From: Aptenodytes patagonicus
Lineage: Eukaryota > Chordata > Aves > Sphenisciformes > Spheniscidae
Assembly: GCF_965638725.1 (NCBI RefSeq)
Contig: NC_134949.1
Span: forward strand, 38,716,151-38,780,150
Reading direction: 5' to 3'
DNA: 64,000 nt
The notes beneath the pieces are model-generated. The model searched no databases. It worked only from the letters and a program-made list of their open reading frames with translations, and was not told the DNA's origin. How positions within the stretch are numbered: position 1 is the first letter of the stretch; each line of letters begins with the position of its first letter. Shown one piece after another: positions 1-13,200 of this stretch. Made by a program: the position numbers and the translations under genes.

Positions 1-2877
1 CCCTTGGGCGTAGGCAGCCTTCTGCTGATGGCTGCATTGCAGAGGCTCATCTCTGGAGACCCCTCTACAAACCTGCCCTCGTCTCGAAACCCAAAAGGTC
101 TCTAGGCCTTGCCCATTCCTGACCATCTCACAAGACCAAAATGTTAATTATAAAGCCTTGCCTTTTACACCCTTCTGGTTCCTTCATCGTAGTTTTTTCG
201 CTAGTTTCACTGCCTGAGGCAGCTCGTCACACTTCTTGATTCTAAATGTTGCTGCATTTGCGCTGATTGGGCTGAATGAGATGAGAAGAATGAGATGAAG
301 AAATGAAAAATTAATGTGTCGACATTCTTTCAGAACATATTTTCATAAATAGCACTGTGAAAAGATTTCCACCATTTTACCGCCCGAAACAACTAAGCCC
401 CCCCAAATCCAATTTTGTTTCTTAATGAGTTGTATAAAAATCTTGATGAAAGATGCAAGTTCTGCTGTATCTGTTCACTTTCATAGATTGTTCTGTTAAC
501 ACTGTTTCATTATTTAGGCAGTTTTAGTTAGTTTTTTTCTTCATTATATTGTTATCAGAGATAAACAGAAAACAGGTAGACTCACATGTAAGCACCAAAT
601 TATGCCCCTGGTCCAAAGTAGAGCACATGATTACTATGGCTGTGATGCATTTGCTAAGGCTAAAGTATTTCTGAATATTATAAACCAGCAGTTTTATCTT
701 AGCTTTCTGTTTCCTACCAAACGAAGTCCCAACACTACAGGCACACAACTGGATAACTGAATACACATGGATAATTCCACTGAATTCAATGGAATATGCA
801 CGTCTGGAGACTAACTTGTGTATAGAAAAGCTTGCAAATGGCGGTTTACACTTTACAGTTTACTTGGCTAACAGACTTATCTTTCAACAAGATTTAATAC
901 CTAGCATTGCTAATACTGTGACATAAAATCACATAATTTTTTTCCCTTCCCTATTTTGGAGTGAAAGTATACATAGTAGAAACATATCAGAAATACGGTG
1001 CATCACTGTCATTATTTTGCCATATTGCAGAACTATTCATTGCAAGCCAACATTTTCCTCATTTGCCATTGTTACAAAGTGTAACAACAGATGAATTTTG
1101 TGGCACTAAATCATAAGAGAAAACAAATAGCATTGAATTAGAAAGCCAACGCTTACTGCTGGCACTGAAACCAGCATTTCAGCAGACAATTAGCACATCT
1201 GATGTTTGCAGCTCCAGAAACATTCTCATTAGAAACTGGTTCCAAACCAGCATGCTGCTCCAACAAAGGCAAGTTAAATACAGAGAGGACCCAGTTCTGG
1301 TCCTGCTGTAACCGCTGGCAAACTCCCACAGTTTTCAATAATCAACTAGATTGGGTCTAAAATGCAGACGTTAGATATACCATGAAAGAATGACTGTCTG
1401 GAATTTATTATGCAGCAGATATGCCACCAAACTGGAAATTTCACATAGGAAAAAAAAAAAAATCACATTGTGCTTTTAGCTTGGATAGGTTGGAAATGAT
1501 GTAATAGAAGCATTATGATTTATAACAAATTTATGAGCTATGCAGGCAAGCCGTTCTCCAGGGATATATGTGGTAAATGGAGAATACCAGTGGCAAATAG
1601 AATTTACATCAAAGCAATCCTGCAAACCTCAAACACTTATTACTCTATTCATGACCTTTGTTAGTACACAGAAGTAGAATACAGCTTAACATAATGTTAA
1701 CATTTACCTAAAATGAAACATTTCTGTTTAAACAGTTACTGAAAATGAGATGAAAACTTCACGTAAGCTACACAACATATATTTTTGACATTATGCACCG
1801 TTATTTGAAAGCAAGTTGCCTTTAAAGGCTGATGGAAGTTTATTGAATCAATACACTTCAACGCAAGGGGCTGCTTTTCTGATAAAATATCTGCAGTGCA
1901 CCTCAGAGGGCACGACGTGAAGCTACGTGTAATGTGATTGCAGGCTCAGGCAGGTTTTCGGCCCTTTTTTTATGGACCCTAGCCCACATAGCAGAGAGCA
2001 GCATGTAATCCACAGCTAACAGCAAACTCCTTCTGCAGAGATGTGGATTTCTGTACCGCTGGCCCCGAAACGAAGTTACTTTGTGCCCCTAAAAGGGGAG
2101 GAGCAGCAGTCTCAGGGTACTTTCCAGGGAATTTTTCCTGCTATTTTGCAGTTTTTGAATTACCAGGCCTGGTCTATGAAGAAATACTGCGTAGCAGCAA
2201 ATACAGGCAATACCAGGTGAAACTGTCTGCGTCACACCGGCACAGTAGGCAGTAAGGATTTCAGACACTTGGCAAGGGAGGTGTGTGAAGGGAGAAGGAG
2301 GGCTGGAGGGGTAAAAAGGCCTCGGCAGGGCCATGCAGCAGGTCAATCTCTCCTTTGGCTTGCACTGCCTCTCTCTGAGATGACCAGTGAAAATATTTAT
2401 CGCCACACCTCCACTTGGTCTTTCCAGCAGGGCTAATTTATTAAAGTTTTCTGGGCCTTGCACCAACCCACAGTGTCCAGGAGACTATGACAGCTGCCAG
2501 GCTGGAGCGGTCCCGGCTGTGCTCCACCAATGCATGTCCTGAACCGGTGTTGAGCAGTCAAGGACTCTTTTTTTTTTGTGGATGATGGATGCTGCCCATC
2601 TTGCTTGCACGGGCTGGGCTTCCCCTAGAAAATTCTGTAGAAATTCTGCTTCCCTTTCCCCTCCCCGATTAGTTTTTGAGATTAAGAGGTATTTCTTTTG
2701 CCAGTTGTGGACTTGTTTGTTCAAATATCAGTGGATCAAGGTTATGCTCTTTTTCTAGGTGTAAGCACGGGACCAAATTAGAAAATTAGATGCTTGTGAG
2801 AACACTAAAACACTGCAAACCTTCTAGATGCTGAATTATGTCAAAAGGAACACTGACGGTAATAAATGCCTTCTGTT
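1..2877. other. Intergenic DNA, no gene seen
   Basis: AT-rich, apparently unique sequence. The ORFs are short, mutually overlapping on both strands, and match no family I recognise. No CpG island, LTR or LINE was recognised. From synteny it is probably part of the far downstream flank of HMGA2, which is inference because no HMGA2 exon is visible. Confidence 0.6.
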
Positions 2878-3408
2878 GCCAGCTGGTCGAGGGAGGTGAT
2901 CCTTTCCCTCAGTACCTGGAGCACCGTGTCAAGATCTGGGCTCCCAGTAAAAGAGAGACATTGACATACTGGAGAGGGTTCAACAAAGGGCCACAAAGAT
3001 GATGAAGGGACAGGAACATCTCTCCTATGGGGAAAGGCTGAGAGAGCTGGGACTGTTCATCCTGGAGAATATATCAGTGTATATAAATACCTGAAGGGAG
3101 GGTGCAAAGAAGACAGAGCCAGGCTCTTTTCAGTGGTGCCCAGTGACAGGACCAGAGGCAATGGGCACAAACTGAAACACAGGAGGTTCCTCCTAAACAT
3201 GAAGAAACACTTTTTCACTGTGAGGGTGACCGAGCACTGGCTCAGGTTGCCCAGAAAGGTTGTGGAGTCTCCATCCGTGGAGGTATTCAAAAGCCCTCTG
3301 GACACAGTCCTGGGCAACCTGTTCTAGGTGGTCCTGCTTGGGCAGGGGGGTTGGACAAGATGACCTCCAGAGGTCCCTTCCAACCTCAATCATCCTGTGA
3401 TTCTGTGA
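2878..3408 (+). mobile_element. CR1 LINE, 5'-truncated 3' end
   Basis: About 530 bp matching the 3' end of avian CR1 LINE elements. It runs from a 'GGTCGAGGGAGGTGATCC' block, through the C-terminal end of the reverse-transcriptase ORF, to the 3' UTR block 'TTGGACAAGATGACCTCC' and the terminal ATTCTGTGA at 3400-3408. An open frame at 3133-3327 keeps the CR1 signature residues (SDRTRGNG near its start, then [13 protein letters not shown] and VFK). Most of ORF2 is missing, as in nearly all CR1 copies, so this is a dead copy. The tail has only one perfect unit and the body is diverged, which suggests an older insertion than the copy at 40.7 kb. The subfamily was not assigned. Confidence 0.95.
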
Positions 3409-5257
3409 CAACCCTGACATTGTACCTCATCCAGTGATCCCACCAGCATCTTGAGAGCCCCAGCCTCTTCTAAAGCCCCTGGGGACTCACTGAGCTTTTA
3501 AAACAGTGAGTCCTTTACATATTACATATCTTAATGTCTGTTTATCTTTGTGTTTATGCATTGTATCTCTTTAAGCATAAGAAAAGCATTTTTGGTTCTC
3601 ACATTGAGAAGAGTGAAGAGGAGTTGTGTCAGGTGGTCCCTGACCTCTTAACTTTTGATAGAGGTGGATATATTTTAAAAATATAGTTAGGTATCACGTA
3701 TCCATCGACATCAGAACTCAACTGTTTCTCAGCAGCTGGGACATAGCGAAGGATGTCTGCCTGGCTTACTGCAGCTGTTTCACATGGAATAAAACTGTGA
3801 CCTCCTATGCCTTTCACATGGAAGTGGCAACGCATGGTCAGGTAATGAGATTTTCTGAGGAAAAAAAAAAAATTATTTTTCTGAAACTTCAGGTGTTCCC
3901 CTGAAAACTATAAAAATGGACCATTGAAAACTACCTCCTCCCCTACATCTCTAAGCTGCATTTTCCCAAAACTTGAAATACATTCTGCAAGAGACTTAAA
4001 CACACATTTTTCAGCAGAACCCCCTTGATCAGCTTTCACAGAAGACCCACGATGATTCATTTTGACCACACAAGTCAAATGAAACCCGCTGTAGGAAGTT
4101 TTACTTGTCCCCAAATCCTGTAGACCTGCTTCAGACTGCAAATTCCTCCTTCTTGATGGAGTTGGGTAGCAGCAAGAGTCATACAGTCAGCCAGTGTCTC
4201 CAGGAGCCAGGGTGCACAGGAATTGAAAGAAACTAGATCAGAGCATTGAATCTGGATCCCTCAGTCCAAAGAGCAACTGTCTGAGTGGGTTATTCCACTA
4301 AGATCGCTCCTGCCATTCTTTTAATATTCAGTCATCCAGCAGGAGACTGAATAGTTTTTAAGTCTTCATGAAAACAATGGTATATTTATCTCAGACTTAA
4401 TCAACAAAGGAAAAGAAGGATGCTACAAGGGTAAGCTATTCAAACATAAGTGTAATGTTGGATGTCAAACAATAGCATATTGTAAGTAATACCAAAAAAG
4501 GTTTACTCCTATAGCAACATTTAGGGAAAACATATGATAACAATAAAAATGATTTCCACAACCTTTTCACCACTTGTTCCATGTGGGAACGATAAGTGAT
4601 ACTCCTGCTCAACATTTTTAAAGAAATATTCCTCACAAATTACACATTACAAGCTTTGTGCACTGAGCCTCTATTGTGCGTGTGTTCTCCATTATTACTT
4701 TTCTGGAACATGAATTGTATTATGAACACCAGTGTGTAAACTCCACTCAGGCTCATTTAAAGCCATTTCAAGGGGCTGTTTCTAGCCCTAAGATCTACCA
4801 GAATTAAGGGAACGGTTTGGTTTTGAGTCATCTTCCCCTAGTTGCCATTTGAGCACAAATATTCCAATTTGTTCCTTTTTAAATCAACACCGGATGAGAC
4901 CATTGAATAATATACATTCGTTAAACAGATCATGGTCATGATCTGCATCAAGGCACTGCCAAGAACATATATATGTGTATTATTGCTCAGTTCTGTCCTC
5001 TGGCTTACATTTTTAAGCCTGCGTCAATTCACAGCAATAGTTTTGCAGCCAGAAGAAAGTGGATGAGCAATGGATTTTGTTTTATTAAAGGATTCCTCCA
5101 GCGGCAAGACACATGCCTCTATCAGTAGGCTCAATGAGCAGAAATATTACAGTGTCTTGCATTTCCATGTTTTTCATCAGAAGACCACAAAAGCTTTTGC
5201 AAACTCAGATTACGTCAGTCATTCCTACAGCCCTTAAAAGAGGTAAAAGTGTATGAT

Positions 5258-5425
5258 GGCTCTGGTACAGATGGCTAAACTGATGCAAAGAGAGCTCGAA
5301 GGCATGATTATATGAGCTGCAATCACACCTTTGATGGCAGTATGGACGTAAAGACTTGCTCCAGATCACACAGTCAAACCGTGGCAAAGCTTGACACGAA
5401 ATCAACAGCAACTCCTTTGTTCTAG
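5258..5425 (+). repeat. MIR-like ancient SINE relic
   Basis: The stretch reads like the second half of a MIR/CORE-SINE. It has 'CTGATGCAAAGAGAG', then after an interruption 'GACTTGCTCCAGATCACACAG', then a GTGGCAAAGC..GACACGAAATC block. These correspond to the MIR blocks around CTGAGGCACAGAGAG, ACTTGCCCAAGGTCACACAG and GTGGCAGAGC. Divergence is high, and the match was judged by eye. Confidence 0.45.
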
Positions 5426-7738
5426 TCTGGCCTCCTTGGGCTGGGTTTCATTATGCTGCTTTCCTCATATCCCTTTCTCTTAAATACTGGACTAGATCAG
5501 ACAATGAGATTTTTATGAAACGTAAAGTCTTCTTCTCAACTCCCTAAATCATTTTTAAAAGAGGGATGGTTCAGTGATCATATCTTGTGTTACTTGCCTG
5601 CCCTCACATTTCAATTAACAAGGCTGTTGTTTCTTTCTGCTTGTCCCTGTATTTCATGTTGCCGAAAATAGCTTTTAAATATGAGATTTTTGCCTACACA
5701 AAAAGCAGCGATTTCAGCAGAGCAGAAAAGCACAAAGACAGAGAGAAACGGTATTTTACTCCTCCACTTCTCTTGCCTCTTCATCACTCTCAGAGTTATA
5801 CCCAGGTTTATCTGAACCTGGGGAGTGTAAAGGAGCCTAGGCTTCACTGTTGTAACGCTGCTTTCTATGTTCCCTTTTTTATTTAAGATTTTGAGCTTCA
5901 AATCAAAGCCACACATTTGCAAGTGGCCAGATCTAAGTGCCCCTTAGTCTTTCCCAGCCTGAGGTAGTCTGGCAAAAGGATCTCCTTTGCACCAAGCTGT
6001 TTTTTCTGGTTTATTTTTAAATTCAGAGTTGATAAAGTGTCAATTTTTCTTCTACTGTAAATCAAGATACCCTGGTCTTTGGAATTAACTCCAAATTGTT
6101 GGTCTGGACATGAACTTCACAGTGAGTCCCTCCTCTATCCTGGCTGACATTTTCCCATTAATTTCTTTTTCCCTTTCATCCATTCATTGGCTGATGAGCC
6201 TATAAATACACTTCATCTGCTTTTACTTTGCTTTTTAAGCATAAACCAATACTGAACACGTTGACTTGATTATGTCCAGAGGCAAAAGCCTTGCATGTTT
6301 CTTAAGTCACAGCAATAGCTTGAAACTTGACTTTCTGCTCCTTTGGTCCGTTAGGATAATCAGTGGGTTACCTCCTCCTACACCCAGAGTAAATAGTGTC
6401 ATGCAGAAGAAATGCCATCTTTGAAAAGCAATAAACACCATCACCGCTCACAGCCAAACAGAGCAGAGGGCAGAAGAGTGCAGGAAAGCGGTAAATAGTG
6501 ACCAGGTGCTCCCCTGCTCCCTGCCCCGGAGCGCTTTGCAGGCTGCAGGAGTTTCCTTCCCTGCCCCCCCAGGAGACCTCTGCCCTCCCCAATTTCTACC
6601 ACTATATAGCAACCGATTCTTTCTGGGAGGTGCTGTCAATTTTACCCACAGCCTGTCCATGCACTGACATCCCCTACCTAAATTAATGCTTCCTTCCTCT
6701 AACCTTAGTTTCCAGGCACCCTTCTTGAATAGAGCCACTTGGCTCAACTCATGCAGAGGGTTAAAACTCCTGTGAGGATCCCAAGAGGTTTTTTCACATC
6801 TCACTCTTCTCTGGTGGCAGGGGTTAGATATCTCAGTGATTTTTAAAAGGTGCAGTTTGTCGGCATCTTTGACCTTTTGCCTGGTGAAACCACCACAGGC
6901 TCAGCTCGATCAGCGGTCATCACCGTAGCGCTGCCTGCAGCTGTAGCGGCTGGAGTGGGTCTCACCAGCGAGCTCCAGGATGGATAATGCCCCGTGCAGG
7001 CAACCCATGGCCAAGGAGCTCATGGGGGTGGCAAAGCATGATGACATGGGACCAAGGTCCTCATCACTTGCAGGAGGCAGCTCCTGCTTGGGTAGTGCTC
7101 CCAAAGCTGCTCCAGACAAAAACCCGCACTAGCCAGGACCCGCAACTCAAAATTGCTCAAAATGAGATCCGCCAAGTTAAGAAAAAACTAGGTACACCCA
7201 CCTGTTGGAGGGCAGCAATGAACTGCAGGGGCCAAGCTGTAGGGATAACTCCTCATCCAGCACAGCCCCAGCTGCACCAGAATGGCGCACACAGAGATAA
7301 GCTGAATGTGGCAGGCATCGGGAACATAACGCATACCCTGCAGTGTATTATCACAAGCTCTTCTTTTTCTTGCCTCGCTCCTGAAATGTTTTTAAAAGGA
7401 AAATCATTGGGAAGTAGCTGTCCTAAAACAAGAAATGTAAAAGCTGTAGTACATTATTCATAAGAATTGTAGATAAGAATCAGATTGTAAAAAGTAGTTC
7501 ACTTCTGACATTGATTAAAATTACATTTTGCATTACATTTACATATATTAAAATTACATTTGCATTATCTTTGCTTTTCCAGATGGTTTAGCAGATTTAA
7601 ATCCTTCAAAGAAGTTAAGTCTTTTGCTAGCAAACATATTGCAACAAGCTTGATCAAATGATAGCTCTGATTCTTAATGCAAGTACGACAGCAAAAATAA
7701 CATTCCTCCTATATCAGCAATTACAGGCAGAGAAATTG

Positions 7739-7806
7739 ATCCAAATCCCAGAGAGATCACAGAAAGTTTACCATTGTTTACAGGGGGCTTTGGATTAGGT
7801 CCTCGT
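7739..7806 (+). repeat. Short ancient amniote repeat fragment
   Basis: Ends in 'GGGGGCTTTGGATTAGGTCC', resembling the CTTTGGATCAGGCC-type blocks found in old amniote interspersed repeats. It is too short and diverged to name a family. Confidence 0.3.
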
Positions 7807-9930
7807 TTTGTATCAAGTCCCAGCCCTGTGCAATGTATGCATCAGAAAAGATGATTGTAGCCCATCTTCAAATGAGGTTTCCCATGAAAAGCAGCAGTTC
7901 AGCCTCCATGATAACAGCAATGCCGCGTGCTGCTGGAATAACAGGATGCAAAACATCCTCTTGAAAGTGTGCGAGTGCTCCTTCTCTGTTGTGAGCTTGG
8001 CAGTGTGTGTTTAAGCTGCTGCTGAGAGCTTTCCTGTAACTTTCATCAAAGGGGATATTTGTTGGGTCCTAGTTCAAGGAAATAATCTAAATCATGCCCC
8101 TTTTCAGACTAGAAAACCATAGCTGGTTTTACTTTGTTTAAATTTAATTACGTGATCTGTTGTATTCTGGTCATGAATGGTGTTAAAATAATCTATCAGT
8201 AATAAGCAAACAAATCAAAAGAGTGCAAGAAAATGAAAAACGGGGCCAAACTGCTAGAATTCCAAGATGAAATGATAAATAAATCCCTTGTCCTTCCTAC
8301 CAAGTTTTTGCAGATTTCAACAGAAAAGGCACATGGCACTGAGGCTCTGACAGGGAGCTTGGCCTCTCTTCCCACTGGCCTCCACGGTACTGGAAGTTTT
8401 TTCTTCCAGCTGCTTGTCAGTATCTGTAGCACAGTGGCTTCCTTAAAAGAAACTTTCCAAGGGAAGAAGTACTAGACTTGTGTTATTTATCTACATTTTA
8501 TTGTGTGTGAAGATAACTTTGAAAGCTCCATAGCTTCTGTTGTTCTCTCCCATTCATGTGATCAATACAAGTTGTATTTAACTCAATCCCAGCAACGCGA
8601 AAGGGGCACTGATGCCTTTCCTAGATAACAACAGGCCAGATTCTTTGCAGTACCAAATTTCCATTCCCAGATTTTCCCCCTAGCACCCTCTTCCCACAGC
8701 ACGGAGCACATGCTCTTGCCGTCACCGCTGAGTGCGGCTGCACCCCCCTCCCTATCCTCGCTTCGGTAGTTCCCCACTGAGAGGTCCCAAAAGGGACCTT
8801 CGGCTATTCCCAGGACTTCGCCTTCATATACCAATTGTTTGCTACCTTCTTCCTCCTTCCTCATCCCCTCTACTCCTGCCCTTTTTTTCCTGCTCCATTC
8901 CCCAAAGTGCTCTTGCTTTTCCATTTAGCTGCTCCCTTCCTAAACAGGCTTCCCACCACCACGACAAGGGGAGAAGCCGACATAGCTTTTGCCACCATCC
9001 CTACCTGCGCAGATGCTGCCCACAGATCCCGTTACTCCTTGTGAGCCCAGGTGAGGCGTCAGGAGTGCAGTGCTGCGGCGTGGTGGCACAGAGCTCTCCA
9101 CAATGCGGGTTCTGAGACCTCACTGACAGGCGTGGACACGGCTGCCAAGCCAACCCACTGGCAGTGAGGTGCGAGGTTGGCTGCTGGTAAGAAGTAGCAC
9201 GGCCATGTCATGGAGGTGGGTTCCTAGTTTCCCAAAATGCATGATCTGAACAGGACTGTCCATATGAAAGAAGCTCAGCTTTAACCCCAGCACTCAAATG
9301 GCAACACAGGTACGGCCACAGGGTCCAGGATGCAACAGAGCGTCTCTCTGGGAGAGCTCAGCTCATGTGCTTTGAGAGCGAGCATGTCTCTCCACCCAAC
9401 CCTATGCTTACCACTGCGTCCTCAGGGAGACAGTTTGGCTTTAATATATCTGTAGAGCACTTGCATGCCAATAGCGTGGCATAAACAACAGCGCTGTTCT
9501 CCAGCCGCACAATCCCAGCTCGTGAAATAGCATTAAAATCCCGTGCAGAGAGAAGGAGCGAGTGCGTTCTCCCACCGACCAGACTCCGGTTGGCCTCGGA
9601 GGGTGGGTGGATGCCAAGTCTGTGGGAAGATTAAAAACACAAAGTACCCGGTATCGATATGTTCTTGCAATATACATAGTGCAGCGGTATGGCACCCGGC
9701 CCAGCTGCTCCATGTTATTTATAACTGCCTACGTGGCTGATTCATGTCTCCTGAAAACTTATTGCCACGGCCTTGTTTTGAAAGGAATGCAGTGTCCCAC
9801 TCCCCCAGCAGCTCCTGCCGGACCTCTCCTTGTCTCCTTTATTAATTCATTCCCTGCCAAGAACAGCACAGTGATGTAATAACGAAATGTGCTTTGAAAT
9901 CAACATGATATAAAGGACTTCTGCAAGGCT

Positions 9931-10235
9931 TCAGGCCGGCAAAGCACTTAAACACACGCGTGACTTTAAGCATGTGAGCGGTAGTCCCGTTGGTTTCAAC
10001 AACGCTACACATGTGCTTAAGTGCTTTGCTGGATCGGGGCCCACATTTGACAGACAACTCAGGTTATGCCTTAAACAAAGAACCTCTTTGACACAGGATT
10101 TTCTGCAGAAAAACCCGGAGTTTCACATAATCCTTAGAACCAAGCGTAGAGCCAGCGCTGAGCCCACAGGAGCTGATAGCAAGACTCCCATCGGTTTCGG
10201 CGAGGTGGGGCTTTTGCTCCGAGATCTGGAGCTGG
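9931..10235. repeat. Ancient palindromic interspersed repeat
   Basis: Contains an imperfect inverted repeat. The 18-nt arm GCAAAGCACTTAAACACA (9939-9956) faces TGTGCTTAAGTGCTTTGC (10012-10029), 17 of 18 positions complementary, with about 55 bp between that includes 'AAGCATGTGAGCGGTAGTCC'. The right arm runs into GGATCGGGGCCC. A second block near 10182-10215 (GACTCCCATCGGTTTCGG, then GGGGCTTTTG) resembles companion blocks of the same class. I recall such sequences as old interspersed repeats in reptile and bird genomes but cannot name the family. Confidence 0.5.
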
Positions 10236-13200
10236 GTGCACGTCGCGGCTGCTCTGCCCTTCTGACTAGGGAAAAAAAATGACACCATTAGTTTTTGTCA
10301 AAGAATCGCAAATAAAAATAACTGACTTCTATTGGTTACAGGTCACGTATGTGGTAGCTGTGCAGATTTTAGCTGTGTTATTCTTGCAGGAAAGTCTAAA
10401 GAAGTGATTCTCTTGTCTACAAATATAGACCTGTCAAGGTTGAACAGTTATGTTCAATGTCATCATAAGCAAAACTGACGTTTTATTTACTCATTTGTAC
10501 CACCGGAGTGTCAGCTCAGCAATGATTAAAGCTGTCAGTAGAATCAACAAATAGTGTAAAAACACCGAGCTGCCAGTCCAAGTTTCTGTTTCATTGAACA
10601 TGTTAGTTTGAGTGAAGCTTTGCCTGAATGTTTTGATGGTTTTGTGGCTTATTTTCACTAATTAATTTGCTTGGCTATTATCCTCTGGAGGCAAACAACA
10701 TAATTGACAAATAAAATGGCTCTCATTCATTCATTCATTCATTCCTCCGGAGGAAATCCTGCGTGACTGGATGTGAACTCCCAGCTGATCTGTAATTTTG
10801 ACCAGAACCATTTTTTTATGCTGTTCAGATTTCTGTCAAGGAGTTGAAAGTCACCCGTCTAAAGAAAAGATTAATCTGGGTCTAAACTCAGGAAGATAAC
10901 GTGCTTGAAAGAAATGACCTGCGGTGTTTACCTGTAGAGAAAGACGCATGTTGCAGAGGCTGTTGGAATAGAAGTTGGCAGATTTGCCTCAGTCTGTTTA
11001 TTAAAAAGGAAGAGGAAGGGAAAAGAGGGGAAACAAGGGGAAAAAACTACCCTGGCTTTTTTTTTCTTCTCAAACCTCAAAGCTTAGCTCAGGTCGGCCT
11101 GCAAATTTTATTGCTTTGTTCACACAAAATTTAGCGCTGGAAGCCTGCAAAAGCCAGGTTCAGAAAAATAAATTGTTCCTGCTGCCAATGAGAGAGAAGA
11201 TTTTTTCCTTGATTACATGGACATAGGGTGCGATGCCACTAAATCCAAGATGCATGAAAAGACAGATGTGGGGCAATTGCTCAAAATGGGTTGCCAGTAT
11301 GGTGTTCCTAGACAAAGAAATAACATTGCACTTTGTGTACTGTAATAAAATAGCTAGGACTTGCTGTGTGACTAGTTTTAAATCACTTCCATGACAGCTA
11401 TTGACTTTCCTGACGGAGGAGCCCGTCGATAGAACTAAAGCTGCATGAGGCTTTTTACAGAAGAAAAGAAATACACTTGCTGCAATACATTTCTTGAGAA
11501 ATTATTCCGGTAAGCGTCAAAACAATCAATAAAGCAATCCCATTTGCATTCAGGCAGGCCTGATCCTGCAAAAGAGCACCCGTGCCTACAGACACAGCTC
11601 CATTACGCTGCTCCTGGAAGGAAAACTCTTGGCAGGACTGCTGTGTAGCACCACCAGCATTTGTACTTCACTTCATGTGCCAACTTGTTGGCAGGACCTG
11701 CCCTTCTATCACAATGCTTACATTAGGCCCGGTCAAAAATAGATCATGTAAGTATGTCACTGAATGTCTGATGTTCACAGGCTGGTTTCCACCATGGTAG
11801 CAGATAAGATTTCTGTGGCTTCAAGTAGTCATACCGTAAGTACCTTACAGCATTCAGAGTCAAACGTTTATCTAATTCTTCTCAAAAAGTCCAGAAGCCG
11901 GGGAGAACTTAGTTGCTTTTTAAAAGTAATCTTAATGCTTTTTATCATATAAAATGCACTTGCAGTCATTACTTGCCATGCTTATAAAATCTCCTGGAAC
12001 AAATAAAAGCTATCTGCGTATCCTAAAACAGAAACCTCTTCTTTTACTTACAGAAATTTACATAAAATTACTGAAGAAGGTTAAGTCTGAAAATTATTCC
12101 ATGTTTTCCAATTATGGAACGCTGTTTTAGTTTGAATTTCTGTCCACAATCCTGTCTCACTTATATTCTTGGACCACGAAAGTTACAATAACATTTACAA
12201 CATGTAAGTGATGTTTTTGTGTTTACAGCTGAGTATGTAAAGACACCAAGGCAGGGTCACCAAAGCTGTTTCCAAAGTAAATTTGCAAATGCTCTAACAG
12301 GCCACATTGGCTTTACCTTAGGTGACCACCTACTCGGTAGGTATGTAATGAAGCTGAAGTATCGGGGGGACAACATCTGGCAAAGGCTTGTGAAGTACAA
12401 TTTTCTTTTGCAAGTGGAAAACCATATCCTGCACCAGGTCTCAGTGGGGTTTAATGCTGTCAGAGCATACAAGGTTTGTTTTGATCTGTTATGGAGTAAC
12501 ACACATAGCTTTCAGTTCACACTAATAACATCCCCGTGCCTGGGGTATACACCAATCCAGAGGCTACTAATTAAAGGTTAGAATTAACCAAACACAGTTC
12601 CTCTACAAAACATATGAAACTTATTAAAACTTAAAAGTGACGGCTGGTTCTCAATATAAGCAAAGCAAAGAATGCAAGAGTATTGTGGAGGGTTATTTAA
12701 GCACATTTTCTTTCAGCATATTAAAAATTTCCTGTGTCTGCCAGTTCAGCACATAACATTTTAATGTTTCATGTGAAAACACAGCAAACTTTTAAAGAAT
12801 CAATTATCGGTCCTGCATATCATAAAATAAATCCTGTTTTCAGTATTACCATAAAGCTTTTTATGTCATTTTGATCTGAAAGAGGTTTTTCGAAAGTTCA
12901 CAATTTTAAAAGTGGAGCAGCACAACAGTGTTGCGAGCCACCTTTTATTTATTTCAGTTACCAGCCGAACATTTTGGGACAAACCTCACAAATAGGAGTA
13001 CTGAGACAAATGCAGGGTGTAGCAGCCTTTTCAAGCTTATGATATTATTCCAATGAGTAAGCACAACCAGGCACTCCTGTACTAACAGGACTTGATCTAC
13101 AAGCAGAAAACGCCTTTGAAATAGGGGGAGCGACGTAACCTGCTAACTTTTACCCTCTTTGCTTCCATAAGCCAGCGCGGAGGATATACTATGAGTGTTA

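Larger units (their letters stand above)
3409..9930. other. Intergenic DNA, no gene seen
   Basis: Non-coding sequence with short ORFs on both strands, none recognisable. It contains a MIR-like relic (about 5258-5425) and a short ancient-repeat fragment (7739-7806), listed separately. Segments near 6.5 kb and 8.6-9.1 kb are somewhat richer in G+C but are not CpG islands of promoter type. Confidence 0.55.

Noticed and set aside
3133-3420. Small ORFs at 3.1-3.4 kb as genes
   Set aside because: They are the end of the CR1 reverse-transcriptase frame and its antisense shadow.
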